Below are positions 15,597 through 25,100 of a stretch of DNA of 26,374 bases, piece by piece (within the stretch, counting starts at the first letter, position 1; each line of letters starts with the position of its first letter). Position numbers and translations under genes: made by a program. The stretch spans positions 1-26,374 of IMG/VR virus record IMGVR_UViG_3300028553_000141. One strand, 5' to 3'. A model generated the notes under the pieces. The model searched no databases, was not told the origin of the DNA, and was given only the letters and a program-made list of their open reading frames with translations. Source of the DNA: a virus.

Positions 15597-16185
15597 GCAG
15601 ATATATTGCTGTGCCATTCTTTACGCTGGGGTCTCTGGCACCTTTGGCTGGGCTGCTAGGTATTTGCACATTGGTATTGTTTAATGTCCTATCACCTTCA
15701 CTATCCTTCTTATTGCCCACATCACTTGTGTGAGTCTGTCTTAGAGGTGTGAGAAAATCTGCACCTTTTTCGGTTTCTTCTTCCTCTGGTTTTATTTGAG
15801 TGTTATCTTTTCTTTTGAGATCATCAGGCACTGGTGCCAGATTTATGCCTGTGTCAACATGTTGAACTAAATGTGCAGGTATAGTTATGAATTCTTTGTA
15901 TAAACCTGGTGCAAGTTCTAAGACAATATCCAGAAGAAAATTCTCCGCTTCATTTTGTACATCTCCAGAATGTATTGTTGGTCTCACTGCCTTGACTGCA
16001 CTAACTCTTATGTTTCTGCCGCTTGTAGCAAAAGATTTGGCCTTCTCAATATAATTGGAAGCTTGTTGCTTGAAGAAATCATCCTTAAAAGCATCATCCT
16101 TAAACTTAACAAGATCACCAGTTAAGAAGCCACCCCTGGTGAAGCGTTGTATTGCCGATTCGTAAAGTGCAGTAAATCTACCCAT
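15586..16185 (-). CDS. Hypothetical, probably virion-associated protein
   Basis: A 199 aa protein of unknown function. The N-terminal ~120 residues look folded: MGRFTALYESAIQRFTRGGF, GDLVKFKDDAFKDDFF, NIRVSAVKAVRP, ENFLLDIVLELAPGLYKEFI, and a conserved-looking VDTGINLAPVPDDLKR. The C-terminal ~75 residues are acidic then Ser/Thr/Lys-rich and probably disordered. I believe I have seen similar sequences in other T4-like genomes near structural genes but cannot name a family. A CATAAGTA motif lies 5 bases before its ATG, which fits late expression. It is divergent from gp25 and convergent with gp44 (11-base overlap). Confidence 0.75.
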   Translation of the reverse strand: MGRFTALYESAIQRFTRGGFLTGDLVKFKDDAFKDDFFKQQASNYIEKAKSFATSGRNIRVSAVKAVRPTIHSGDVQNEAENFLLDIVLELAPGLYKEFITIPAHLVQHVDTGINLAPVPDDLKRKDNTQIKPEEEETEKGADFLTPLRQTHTSDVGNKKDSEGDRTLNNTNVQIPSSPAKGARDPSVKNGTAIYLPKK

Positions 16186-16190
16186 ATATA

Positions 16191-16198
16191 TACTTATG
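16191..16198 (-). promoter_or_regulatory. Late-promoter variant for the 199 aa gene
   Basis: The minus strand reads CATAAGTA, then TATAT, then ATG at 16185. It differs from TATAAATA at two positions and keeps the 5-base spacing. Confidence 0.5.
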
Positions 16199-16232
16199 TT
16201 ATTATTATTTATTTTCAGAAATGTTAATAATC

Positions 16233-16240
16233 CATAAATA
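16233..16240 (+). promoter_or_regulatory. T4-type late promoter for the gp25 operon
   Basis: CATAAATA (7 of 8; the NATAAATA form known from T4-like cyanophages) is followed by ATTCA and the ATG at 16246. The predicted start falls exactly on the A of the ATG. It heads the gp25-gp6-gp7-like unit. Confidence 0.7.
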
Positions 16241-16245
16241 ATTCA

Positions 16246-16716
16246 ATGGCTGCTATTAGAATAACATCTTTATCACCAACACTTAGTTCTAGGGTGTTAT
16301 TTAATGATATTAGATTGGATCTGGAAACCAATTACACCAAGAATACACAACTTCTTAAAAAGAGAGAGATTAAAGACATACAGAATTCAGAAAACATAGG
16401 AGCCATACAAAACAGTATTTTTAACCTGTTCACTACCATGCCAGGTCAAAAGATATTGAACCCAGTTTTTGGGTTGAACCTACAACAATTCATTTTCACT
16501 GGTTTATCCGAATTGAATGGCAAATTGATGGCCGAAACTATTCTGAAAGGACTGAACAAATATGAGCCAAGAGTTAAAGTTAAGAACGTGAATGTGGAGG
16601 TGGATTATGATAATAATCAATACAATATTTACCTTCTATTAAATGTTCCAGCTTTAAATAATACGGTGATATCCCTGAAAGGAACATTATCTGAATCAGG
16701 ATATTATTTCAACTAA
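16246..16716 (+). CDS. 25: Baseplate wedge protein gp25 (lysozyme-like fold)
   Basis: A 156 aa protein; T4 gp25 is 132. The diagnostic block is FTTMPGQKILNPVFGLNLQQ at about 64-83, the 'pGe.l..P.fG.....' signature of gp25-type wedge proteins, followed by a helix GLSELNGKLMAETILKGLNK and the closing strands YNIYLLLNVPALNNTVI. gp25 joins gp6 and gp53 in the wedge and nucleates sheath assembly. It sits immediately before gp6 (2 bases apart) and is driven by a leaderless-type late promoter. Confidence 0.9.
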   Translation: MAAIRITSLSPTLSSRVLFNDIRLDLETNYTKNTQLLKKREIKDIQNSENIGAIQNSIFNLFTTMPGQKILNPVFGLNLQQFIFTGLSELNGKLMAETILKGLNKYEPRVKVKNVNVEVDYDNNQYNIYLLLNVPALNNTVISLKGTLSESGYYFN

Positions 16717-16718
16717 AA

Positions 16719-18599
16719 ATGAGTATTAACAATCAAATAGTAGGCAATCAGTTCACTTTACCATTCAATGCATATGCAGCATTTGATGCTGTTTCTTTGA
16801 AGCAATTGATGCAACAAAGATTGAATGAAGGTGGTGTTTTTACTGATCAAGTTTTTGAAGGTAGCAATTTTAATAGTCTATTGGATGTTATAGCATATAG
16901 TTATCACGTGCTGTTGTTTTATTTGAACAAAACCGGTAGCGAGAGCCTGTTTTCACAAGCCCAGTTGTATGAAAACATGAACAAAATAGTCAAGACACTT
17001 GGGTATAATCCTATTGGTAATCAAACCAGTATTTTACCCTTTAATTGCAGTGCTGATGCAGAATTGCCCAAAGGTGTATACACAATACCAAGATATTCAT
17101 ATCTGACAGTCAACGGTATAAACTATAGTTTTCAAAGAGATGCCACTTTTATAAAAAATACTGATTCTCTTGAGACCCTGGACCAATTGACCGATTCTAA
17201 TTTACTATATCAAGGTGTTTTCAAGGAATACCCACTGTATGCAGCAACTGGTGAGCCGTTTGAAGAGATTCCGCTTGCTGTAGTAGATGAAAATGGTACT
17301 AATGAGATAATAGATCATTCATCAATTGATGTTTATGTGTTCAATTCAAAAACATCGCAATGGAACCAATACAGTAGAGTTGAAACTTTGTACCTTGAAG
17401 CACCACCTAGTCTTAGTTTTGAATGCAGAATGAATGAGAGTCAGAGATATGTGTTAAAGTTTGGAGATGATGTGACTGGTAAGAAACTGCAAAATGGTGA
17501 CATCGTGGCCGTATATTATTTGAAGAGTAATGGTAGTGCTGGTGAGATTGGTCCCAACACAATTGATGGCAACTCTTTATTCACATACAACACAGTTCAG
17601 TTCAATCAAATTTATCCTACCATTTCCCGCACTTTAAATGTCATGGATACCAACCAGATAAGTCTGCTTAACTTTAGCAATGAAGTTGCAAGTACAGCAT
17701 ACAGAACAGTTGAGAATGTGGAAAGTATGAGAAAAAATTCTGCAAATACATTCAAATCTCAATTCCGGCTTATAACTTCAGAAGATTTCACCAATTACGT
17801 GAATGCAAATTTTAGCAATATTATAAATGACGTAAAAGTGGTCAATAATTGGGAGTATCTAGCAGAGCATGTGAGATATTTGTATAATTTAGGATTAAAA
17901 TCTCCCAATCAAGATTCTAGAGTAGCATTCAACCAGCTAAACTTTGCCGATAGCTGTGATTTTAATAATGTGTACATTTATATTGTGCCAAAATTACAAA
18001 AAACCAACAGCTTGCAAACCAATACCAATTTTCTTGCCACAGGGCTGAAGACCAATATTATAAATGCACTACAAGATGTAAAGATGATGACAGCGGAGAT
18101 CATAGTAATGGATCCAGTTTATATAGCTGTTGGTCTGGGCGTAGGTACTGCACAAGAAATAAATAGTAAGTTATTGACTACAGAAATAGCAAACGAAACA
18201 TACCTTGTAGTGGGCAGATCTCCAAACAGTAGATTCAATGAGATAGAAATACAGCAAAAAGTATATGCCATATTTAACGATTATTTTAATGTTCAAAACA
18301 ATAGACTGGGTCAAAGTATTGATGTGGATTTATTAACTAGAAGTATATTGGATATAGAAGGAGTAACTTCTGTTGTAACTAGCAGAACTGTAAACAACCA
18401 AGCAATTACTTCTTCTGGCTTGAGCCTTTTAATGTGGAACCCGGTTTATAGCAATTCAAAGGAAGACATTGCCATTACTACGCAGCCTGTAACGTTATCA
18501 TATTTTAAAATACCATATTTTTACAATCTAACTAATTTATTAAATTATATAAAAGTAGTGACACCTGATGCACAAGAAGCCAGCTTAAGAGAGTATTAA
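16719..18599 (+). CDS. 6: Baseplate wedge protein gp6 (baseplate J family)
   Basis: A 626 aa protein; T4 gp6 is 660. gp6 forms the dimeric ring that links the six wedges. The N-terminal domain SLKQLMQQRLNEGGVFTDQ, SNFNSLLDVIAYSYHVLLFYL and KTLGYNP is the gp6 signature, followed by a core with RYVLKFGDDVTGKKLQNGD (about residues 242-260), typical of baseplate J proteins, and RLITSEDFTNYV (about residues 347-358). The C-terminus has a domain with DVDLLTRSILDIEGV. It lies between gp25 and the gp7-like gene, with a 1-base gap to the latter. There is no convincing Shine-Dalgarno site, so translation is probably coupled. Confidence 0.9.
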   Translation: MSINNQIVGNQFTLPFNAYAAFDAVSLKQLMQQRLNEGGVFTDQVFEGSNFNSLLDVIAYSYHVLLFYLNKTGSESLFSQAQLYENMNKIVKTLGYNPIGNQTSILPFNCSADAELPKGVYTIPRYSYLTVNGINYSFQRDATFIKNTDSLETLDQLTDSNLLYQGVFKEYPLYAATGEPFEEIPLAVVDENGTNEIIDHSSIDVYVFNSKTSQWNQYSRVETLYLEAPPSLSFECRMNESQRYVLKFGDDVTGKKLQNGDIVAVYYLKSNGSAGEIGPNTIDGNSLFTYNTVQFNQIYPTISRTLNVMDTNQISLLNFSNEVASTAYRTVENVESMRKNSANTFKSQFRLITSEDFTNYVNANFSNIINDVKVVNNWEYLAEHVRYLYNLGLKSPNQDSRVAFNQLNFADSCDFNNVYIYIVPKLQKTNSLQTNTNFLATGLKTNIINALQDVKMMTAEIIVMDPVYIAVGLGVGTAQEINSKLLTTEIANETYLVVGRSPNSRFNEIEIQQKVYAIFNDYFNVQNNRLGQSIDVDLLTRSILDIEGVTSVVTSRTVNNQAITSSGLSLLMWNPVYSNSKEDIAITTQPVTLSYFKIPYFYNLTNLLNYIKVVTPDAQEASLREY

Positions 18600-18600
18600 G

Positions 18601-21600
18601 ATGACTTCAATTACCGCTGTAAATATCAAAGTTACAGTCTTTGATGACGCAAACGCAAGTACTAAATTTGTTAGCTATACTCTCCCTAATACTCCATTTT
18701 ATTTCACTTTGAATTTGCAGGATCCAAATTTCAACATAACCAATTACAGCCAATATCAAATATATTGGGATCTGGGTGACGGTACCAGGATAGTAGGCCC
18801 CAGTGCTTCTCATTATTACAAATGTCCAGGTGAGTACCAAGTAACTGCTTCAGTTTATGATAACACAGGTAATGTTTCTCTGCTCAGTACTTTCAAGGAC
18901 ACATTTACTAATACTGTCACTGCATTAAATGTGCTACCTGATATGGTTTTGTTTGAAGATTTGACTACTAGTGAAGAGGGCATATATTTGCTACCTGCTG
19001 GTAAGTTGAGCAAACCTCTGACCATAAAAAGATTAAATTCTTGGCAATTTGATCAATATCTACCTGATAATCAATATACAATTAATCTGTATGCTTCTGG
19101 TTGCAGAAGTGATTTTCTTTCCCCTATATCTTACTATTCCAACAAATATAGTCACTTAAAAAACTTCTTTAGTTTTGTGGAAATGCAGGAAACTGATGAG
19201 GATGTCTTTAATACAAAGTTAGTAGACAGAACAACTACCAGCTCTGTTAGTGTTTTTGCTGAGAAAATAAGAATTAACAATTCTTGGGATTATACTTTGC
19301 AATTGTACAATTATAATAAAGCAGGCACCGTGTTTGCTGGTACATCAGGCGAGACAGGAACAAATCAAACCCTGCACTTTGTTGACCAGACGCCTTCAAC
19401 GCTTGACACGAATTCAGTAATATTTCTATATGCTTCACTAGATACCAGAAGATTTGTAGATAGGTTCAATATTGAAAATAGCTTATACCCTAGTGTTGAT
19501 TTTCCTGCTTATGGTGTTTTTAATACAAGGCCAGATGTAAGGGTGATAAAGAGTGTGTTTAATCCTGCAGAAGTATTAGAGATTACTAGCAATGGAATAA
19601 CTGTTGAAGGAAATAGCCAGGTCATTGGTCCTTTGTCAGCTCAAAATATCTTTTCTTTCAATATATATCCTATAAAATGGGCCAAAACAAAAATCCCTTT
19701 CATAGTGACTCTAAAAGATAGAGATTATTTCACTACAAAATGTTATCCACCAGTAACAGCATTTAAATTTGATGGTTCAGAGCCTACTCAAGTGGGTGAC
19801 TTGAGTTTGGATTTAGTAACTTATGTGCGCAATGATAGCTACACCCTGACACCTTCTTACAGCACTGTGAGAGTTACAAATGCAATGTTTTATAAGGACA
19901 GCAGTGTACCTCAATATAGAGGTGGTAGTTATTTTGCAGGACTGCTAGAAGTTCCAACTGAAACAAAAACTGTACAACTGTGTGCAACATTATGTGTGCT
20001 GGATAAACCTGCATATAATTCAGGATTTGGGTTTGGTTATGTGAGTCAACCCGGTATACCCAGCATAAGGAGAGTGACCAAGCAGACAATATTTAATAAT
20101 TGTGACTATGATTCAGTTACTATCAATTTTGAAGGCATTGTTGATAGTTATACTGTTTCTTTATGCTCCCCAATACCCATAAGTGTTTCACCAATACACT
20201 ACAATAGACCATTAGAAAAGGACAAGGTATGGGTAGCAGATGCTGATTTGGATAGAGTATTGGTGATGAGTATTTCTGGTGAAACCTTAAATGAATTTTC
20301 CCTCTCTGCAATGCCAGTTTACAACGGTAGTGTTATTTTGCCTAATATAGTAAACTTTTTGGGAGATTTAAACAGTGCAGCGCCTTCTTATATTACCACA
20401 GATGGGAGTGGTAATGCGTGGATCACCTTGTATGATGCAGTCAAGACCATAAAAATTGATCAATCATTAATGATGGTAACAGCTAGTGCAGTTCCTAATT
20501 TACAAAATATTGAATTTTTAAATAGTGATTTATACATGAGCTTGAGAGACACTATGAGTGGATACGTTGGGGAAAATTCTCTACTACCCACTTGTGTGGA
20601 TGCTGATACTACAAACAATATATGGGTTAGTTACTCTCACCCGGTCAGTGGTTTCATGATGAAATATGATACTGTAGGTGTTCTGCTGAGTGCCTTTCCA
20701 ATTACACCTTTGCATTCAATACAAGAAATTTTAATAGATAAATTAAACAACATATGGGCTGTAGCCACCAATTTAACGGATAAAGATGATGAATTGAGCG
20801 AAAGAAATGATGTGGTTTACCGATGGGATAAAGATTTTAATTTAACACCTGGTTTTCCTATATATGGGTTTAAGTCTGTGGGCAATATCACCATAGATCT
20901 GACTCAGAGTTTATGGCTTAGCGAGAATTCTAAAACTATAACTCAAATATCCACCGAGGGTATTGTAAGAAGAAGAGATTTCTCACAAAACATAGTTACA
21001 AACAATTATGTGCAGCAAATAGGTGCTGTTGCTTGTGATTCTGGTGGTTGTGTTTGGGTTATGGATAATTTTGAAGGTAAGATGTTCTTTATACCCATAG
21101 AAACACTCTTCACAACACCTGTCAGTGCCATAGATTATGCCACAATGCCTGAAATTGCCACATATTTACAAGATGGTTCACAAGCGTTTTACAACACAAT
21201 AGGTGATTGGACAAGCATAAGATGGACCAACAAGTACATTGCAAGTATAAATCCAATTAAACGACTAGTGAGCGGGTCGAGCAATTTGTTTGATATAGTT
21301 TCCGGTGACTACATTATTAATAAGAAAAATGAAGACTTTGACATGTCGTCACAATACAAGAGCTACATCTTGCAGGAAAGTCTATTTGATAGGAGCAATT
21401 TGTGGGATAATTTTATAGGTAGAATTGTGGGTGACAAAGATAGCAGTCCAAATTCTCTAGGTAAGAAAATTTATGAGAGAATATCGAATTTTGTTAGTAA
21501 TAATTCCGACCCTGATGTTTGCACATTGAATGCATTGAAGAGCTTGTTTGAACAAAATGGCATAACATTTTACGATTTTGCAACAGAATACCCTGCTGAT

Positions 21601-22131
21601 CTTGCAAGAATAATGAACATCTTGAGTATCAAGCAAAGAAAATTATGGGGATCACTGAACAACTATCTAGAGAACTTTAAAAACACCAATGGCACTGTGG
21701 GTAGAAATTTAGGTGAAGAAATAGATATTAGTACAGGTCATTTTATTGTTGGCAGACCAGTGGTAGCATATGAAAAATTTAGTGAACGCTATTCACTCAT
21801 AACCAACACCATAGTCCCCTCTGGTGAGGATATGATATCTGTTGTTGTTAATGACAGGTACCCTTTATCAGGCATAAACTATGATTGGGGTTGGAATTTG
21901 GTTACTGGTACCAGAGAGCAAAGTGGGGCAGAAATAAAACCATATTATTCGTTCTACAACTATTTGCCAAATAAATCCAATGTTATATATGATTCAGTTA
22001 TAGATTTTACCAATCCGTTGACTACATTATCTTATAGTGAGAGCTCGTACAAGGATTGGACCAAATTCGGAGGCACAATGGAGAGAATACTCAGTTATAC
22101 TTTCTACAACGGGTTAGGGTTGTTTAAATGA
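18601..22131 (+). CDS. 7: Baseplate wedge protein (gp7-like) with PKD and beta-propeller domains
   Basis: An 1176 aa protein; T4 gp7 is 1032. It follows gp6 as gene 7 does in T4. Residues about 5-95 form a PKD-type domain (WDLGDGT at 56-62, YKCPGEYQVTASVYDNTGN). About 540-835 contain six W-centred repeats (KVWVADADLDRVLVM, NAWITLYD, NNIWVSYS, NNIWAVA, SLWLSEN, CVWVMDN) at intervals of about 45-67, as in NHL/Vgb-type beta-propellers. The C-terminal part from about 870 looks like the wedge-scaffold domain, with SLGKKIYERISNFVSNNSD and a DLARIMNILSIKQRKLWG block. The wedge role is inferred from context and C-terminal pattern. The added domains look adhesive and could bind host glycans. Its stop overlaps the next ATG (ATGA). 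Confidence 0.75.
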   Translation: MTSITAVNIKVTVFDDANASTKFVSYTLPNTPFYFTLNLQDPNFNITNYSQYQIYWDLGDGTRIVGPSASHYYKCPGEYQVTASVYDNTGNVSLLSTFKDTFTNTVTALNVLPDMVLFEDLTTSEEGIYLLPAGKLSKPLTIKRLNSWQFDQYLPDNQYTINLYASGCRSDFLSPISYYSNKYSHLKNFFSFVEMQETDEDVFNTKLVDRTTTSSVSVFAEKIRINNSWDYTLQLYNYNKAGTVFAGTSGETGTNQTLHFVDQTPSTLDTNSVIFLYASLDTRRFVDRFNIENSLYPSVDFPAYGVFNTRPDVRVIKSVFNPAEVLEITSNGITVEGNSQVIGPLSAQNIFSFNIYPIKWAKTKIPFIVTLKDRDYFTTKCYPPVTAFKFDGSEPTQVGDLSLDLVTYVRNDSYTLTPSYSTVRVTNAMFYKDSSVPQYRGGSYFAGLLEVPTETKTVQLCATLCVLDKPAYNSGFGFGYVSQPGIPSIRRVTKQTIFNNCDYDSVTINFEGIVDSYTVSLCSPIPISVSPIHYNRPLEKDKVWVADADLDRVLVMSISGETLNEFSLSAMPVYNGSVILPNIVNFLGDLNSAAPSYITTDGSGNAWITLYDAVKTIKIDQSLMMVTASAVPNLQNIEFLNSDLYMSLRDTMSGYVGENSLLPTCVDADTTNNIWVSYSHPVSGFMMKYDTVGVLLSAFPITPLHSIQEILIDKLNNIWAVATNLTDKDDELSERNDVVYRWDKDFNLTPGFPIYGFKSVGNITIDLTQSLWLSENSKTITQISTEGIVRRRDFSQNIVTNNYVQQIGAVACDSGGCVWVMDNFEGKMFFIPIETLFTTPVSAIDYATMPEIATYLQDGSQAFYNTIGDWTSIRWTNKYIASINPIKRLVSGSSNLFDIVSGDYIINKKNEDFDMSSQYKSYILQESLFDRSNLWDNFIGRIVGDKDSSPNSLGKKIYERISNFVSNNSDPDVCTLNALKSLFEQNGITFYDFATEYPADLARIMNILSIKQRKLWGSLNNYLENFKNTNGTVGRNLGEEIDISTGHFIVGRPVVAYEKFSERYSLITNTIVPSGEDMISVVVNDRYPLSGINYDWGWNLVTGTREQSGAEIKPYYSFYNYLPNKSNVIYDSVIDFTNPLTTLSYSESSYKDWTKFGGTMERILSYTFYNGLGLFK

Positions 22132-25100
22132 GCTTTATCACTTCTAACTTATCGTTTGAAAAGAGCATTCTAAATGATAGCACTGAAGCTTTGGATGTAT
22201 TTGCCCCGCTATCATTTTTGGATTGGTACAATCAAAAATCTTTTACTGATATTGATTTAAACAAATTATTTGATGTTTACAGACAATATATTATTGCATG
22301 GGGGCAAAGAAAGAATAAAAGTAAAGAAGATTCTACAGATATCATAAGAGATTCATATGTGCAGGTTTTGAGAGATGTTACTTTAAATTTTTCTACAGAA
22401 GAAGAAAAGAGATATATCTTAAATTCTAATTTTAATGATCCACAAGACCTAGATATTATCCTGCCTTTTTTTATTAAAAAGATAAAAGCTGTTTGTTTAT
22501 TTTACAACAAGCAAAGAGAGCTAGTGAAGTCTGCACCCTTGCAGCACAACATGAAAGGCAGTACATTGGGAGTTAAGAATTTAATTAAAAGAGTAATTTA
22601 TGATGCTATAGATACTAATACTTTGGATGTGGGTGTGAACACATGCTCTTTCCCTCCTATCACAGCAGTAGCACAGAACTTATCCATCTATGTGGAAGAG
22701 CTATACGACACATATGACAAATATTTTAATATTGATCCAAATAGTAGTTATGTTGATGTAACGAGCGGTACATCCATAAGAAACAATCTAAGTTCCTCTA
22801 ATATTAATGCAGTTGATTCATATCTATATATTGATTTTAAAAATAGTGTCATAGCAGCTATTAAACAATATCCTTTTGTGCTTGAAGGTTTGGGTACTAA
22901 TAACTTCACAATTAATCCTATATTATCAGGGACTGAATACAATTACCTGAGAAACAGAGACTTTATAGATTATCTGAGCGGTGGAGAAGATTCCTTGAAG
23001 TTGAATTTATTTAAAAAATTAGCACCCAAATACATGGGCAATACCTTTTACTATCTTAGTACAAACAATACAAATACCTCTTATGTGTCTGGTGTGTTAT
23101 TCAGTGTAAGGCCGTTGTCTGGTGCTGCCACTTTAAATCTGTTGAACAGACAGTTTCCAACCACTGCAACTGTTCCAAGTGTTAGCTCTTTATTCGCCTC
23201 CTATGAGATAGGTAAATTCTTTTTGCCACAGCATCTTGGCATGCTAATTCATAGTACACCTAATAAAAGAAACTTTTTGGATATTAAAAATTTAGAACCA
23301 AATTCTGTGTATGCCTTTCCTGATCCAGATGTAATTGGCAACACCTCATACAATAGTGAGTTTGATCAGAATTTATCGCCATTTTTCTATCTAATAGATG
23401 TTACCAGTTCTAAGGTTTCTAAATCTAATCAATTTGCTTTTGGCAATGTTTTGAGCAATAGTTACAGTCAACTTTATTATGGGTATCAGAGCTTATCTCA
23501 AGATTTGAACATAGATTCTACTGGATTGAGCAGAACAGTAGATAATGTTCAATTCTGGACAGGTAAATTTCAAGATCAATGGGCCAATCCAGATATCTGG
23601 CCTGGATTAGAGAGCAAAGAATCACTACCATTAGAACAAAGACAAGAATCTTTATTAATTGATTATGGTGTCATGACTGATTGGAGTTCTGATAAATTTG
23701 GAAATGAATTTGGTCTGTATAAAAATGTTGTGCCTTTATTAGATCCAGGTTCTCCTCCAATAGATGAGAGTTTATTTCCTGGTAGTAACACCGCTTACCG
23801 GAGTGTCCCTAGCATAGAGAGAAAAGGAATTTATGACAAAAGCAATACCAAAGGCATTTTATATTTCAGAGACGGGCTAACTAACATAGTCAAGCCTGCC
23901 TTTGATGCGCTCAGTGCAGTGTTTTTCAAATATCCATCAACCGTCACAAATGAGTTGAGCTCTAAGATATTAAAATTTAATCTCTACTATGATACTTTTG
24001 TAATAGAAACCGAGAATTTTGTTGTAATAGATAGTTTTAGCTATAGTTACGACAGTTTAGTTTTAAAGAGTAACGACAATGTAGGCACTTACTTTGAGAA
24101 AAGTAATTTTATCGGTAATTATCTAGAAAAATATGCTAATCACTTTTACACGGAAGATGAAAATGTAATATATTTTGCATTTTTATCACTGCACCCACAT
24201 TTGAGTTGCTCCAACTATCGAATTTTATACCCAAAGATCTACAGGACTGAGTTAACTTTTATTAATCCAAAGCTTTTGTACCCCTCACAAGATGTGAATT
24301 TAGCAGGTGTTTATTCATTAAGTGCAGATTTAATTGATCCTCCGCAAATAGATTTATTTAAAATAGAAGGAATAAGTTTGTCTAAGACTGCTAAAACTGA
24401 TTTATACAATATAACATATTTGGCTAAGAATAAGAATGATATACCATTCTTAATAAATGAACAATTCAGAAGAAATGAGCCATATTTACAGAGTTTTAAT
24501 CCGCTGTTGTTTAAACCTTTTTATTATGTCTGTGACAATAATTATGCAAATGATGTGTGCTCCTTTTTAGTAATGTACAAAGGCGATGTATCTGGACTTG
24601 TGGGCACTCATAATTTTAATACTCGAGTAGAATTTGTAAGCACTGCTTATGTTGCAGTTACAAACTACGCACCACCGCTCACATCTGCCTCTGCGACCAT
24701 TCTTTCTGGTGCTCTTCTCAATACTTACAGTGCCGGTACTTCAAGTATTATTGTCAATGATGTTTCACCTACACTTGCATCTGTACCGGTGTTGCCATAT
24801 TTTACAGACTATATTCTGAGTCTAAGGGGTACTAATTATGTGGTGCTGTCTTCTTATGTGGACAACACCTACAAGCTGAGAGGATTAATTGCGCCACCTC
24901 TTGTGGTGAGTTGTGCGAGTGGTAGTGAAATAAAAATATTTGAATATTATAAGAATAACCTTTCCACTACACCATTACTAACAGGCACAGTATTGTTTAC
25001 TATGGTTAGCGGTACCAATAATGTCGAGATTACTAATTTGAGTGTACCAATAGTAGATACATACCTGCCACCCAACCAAAGATATGTGAGCTTTTTCGGA

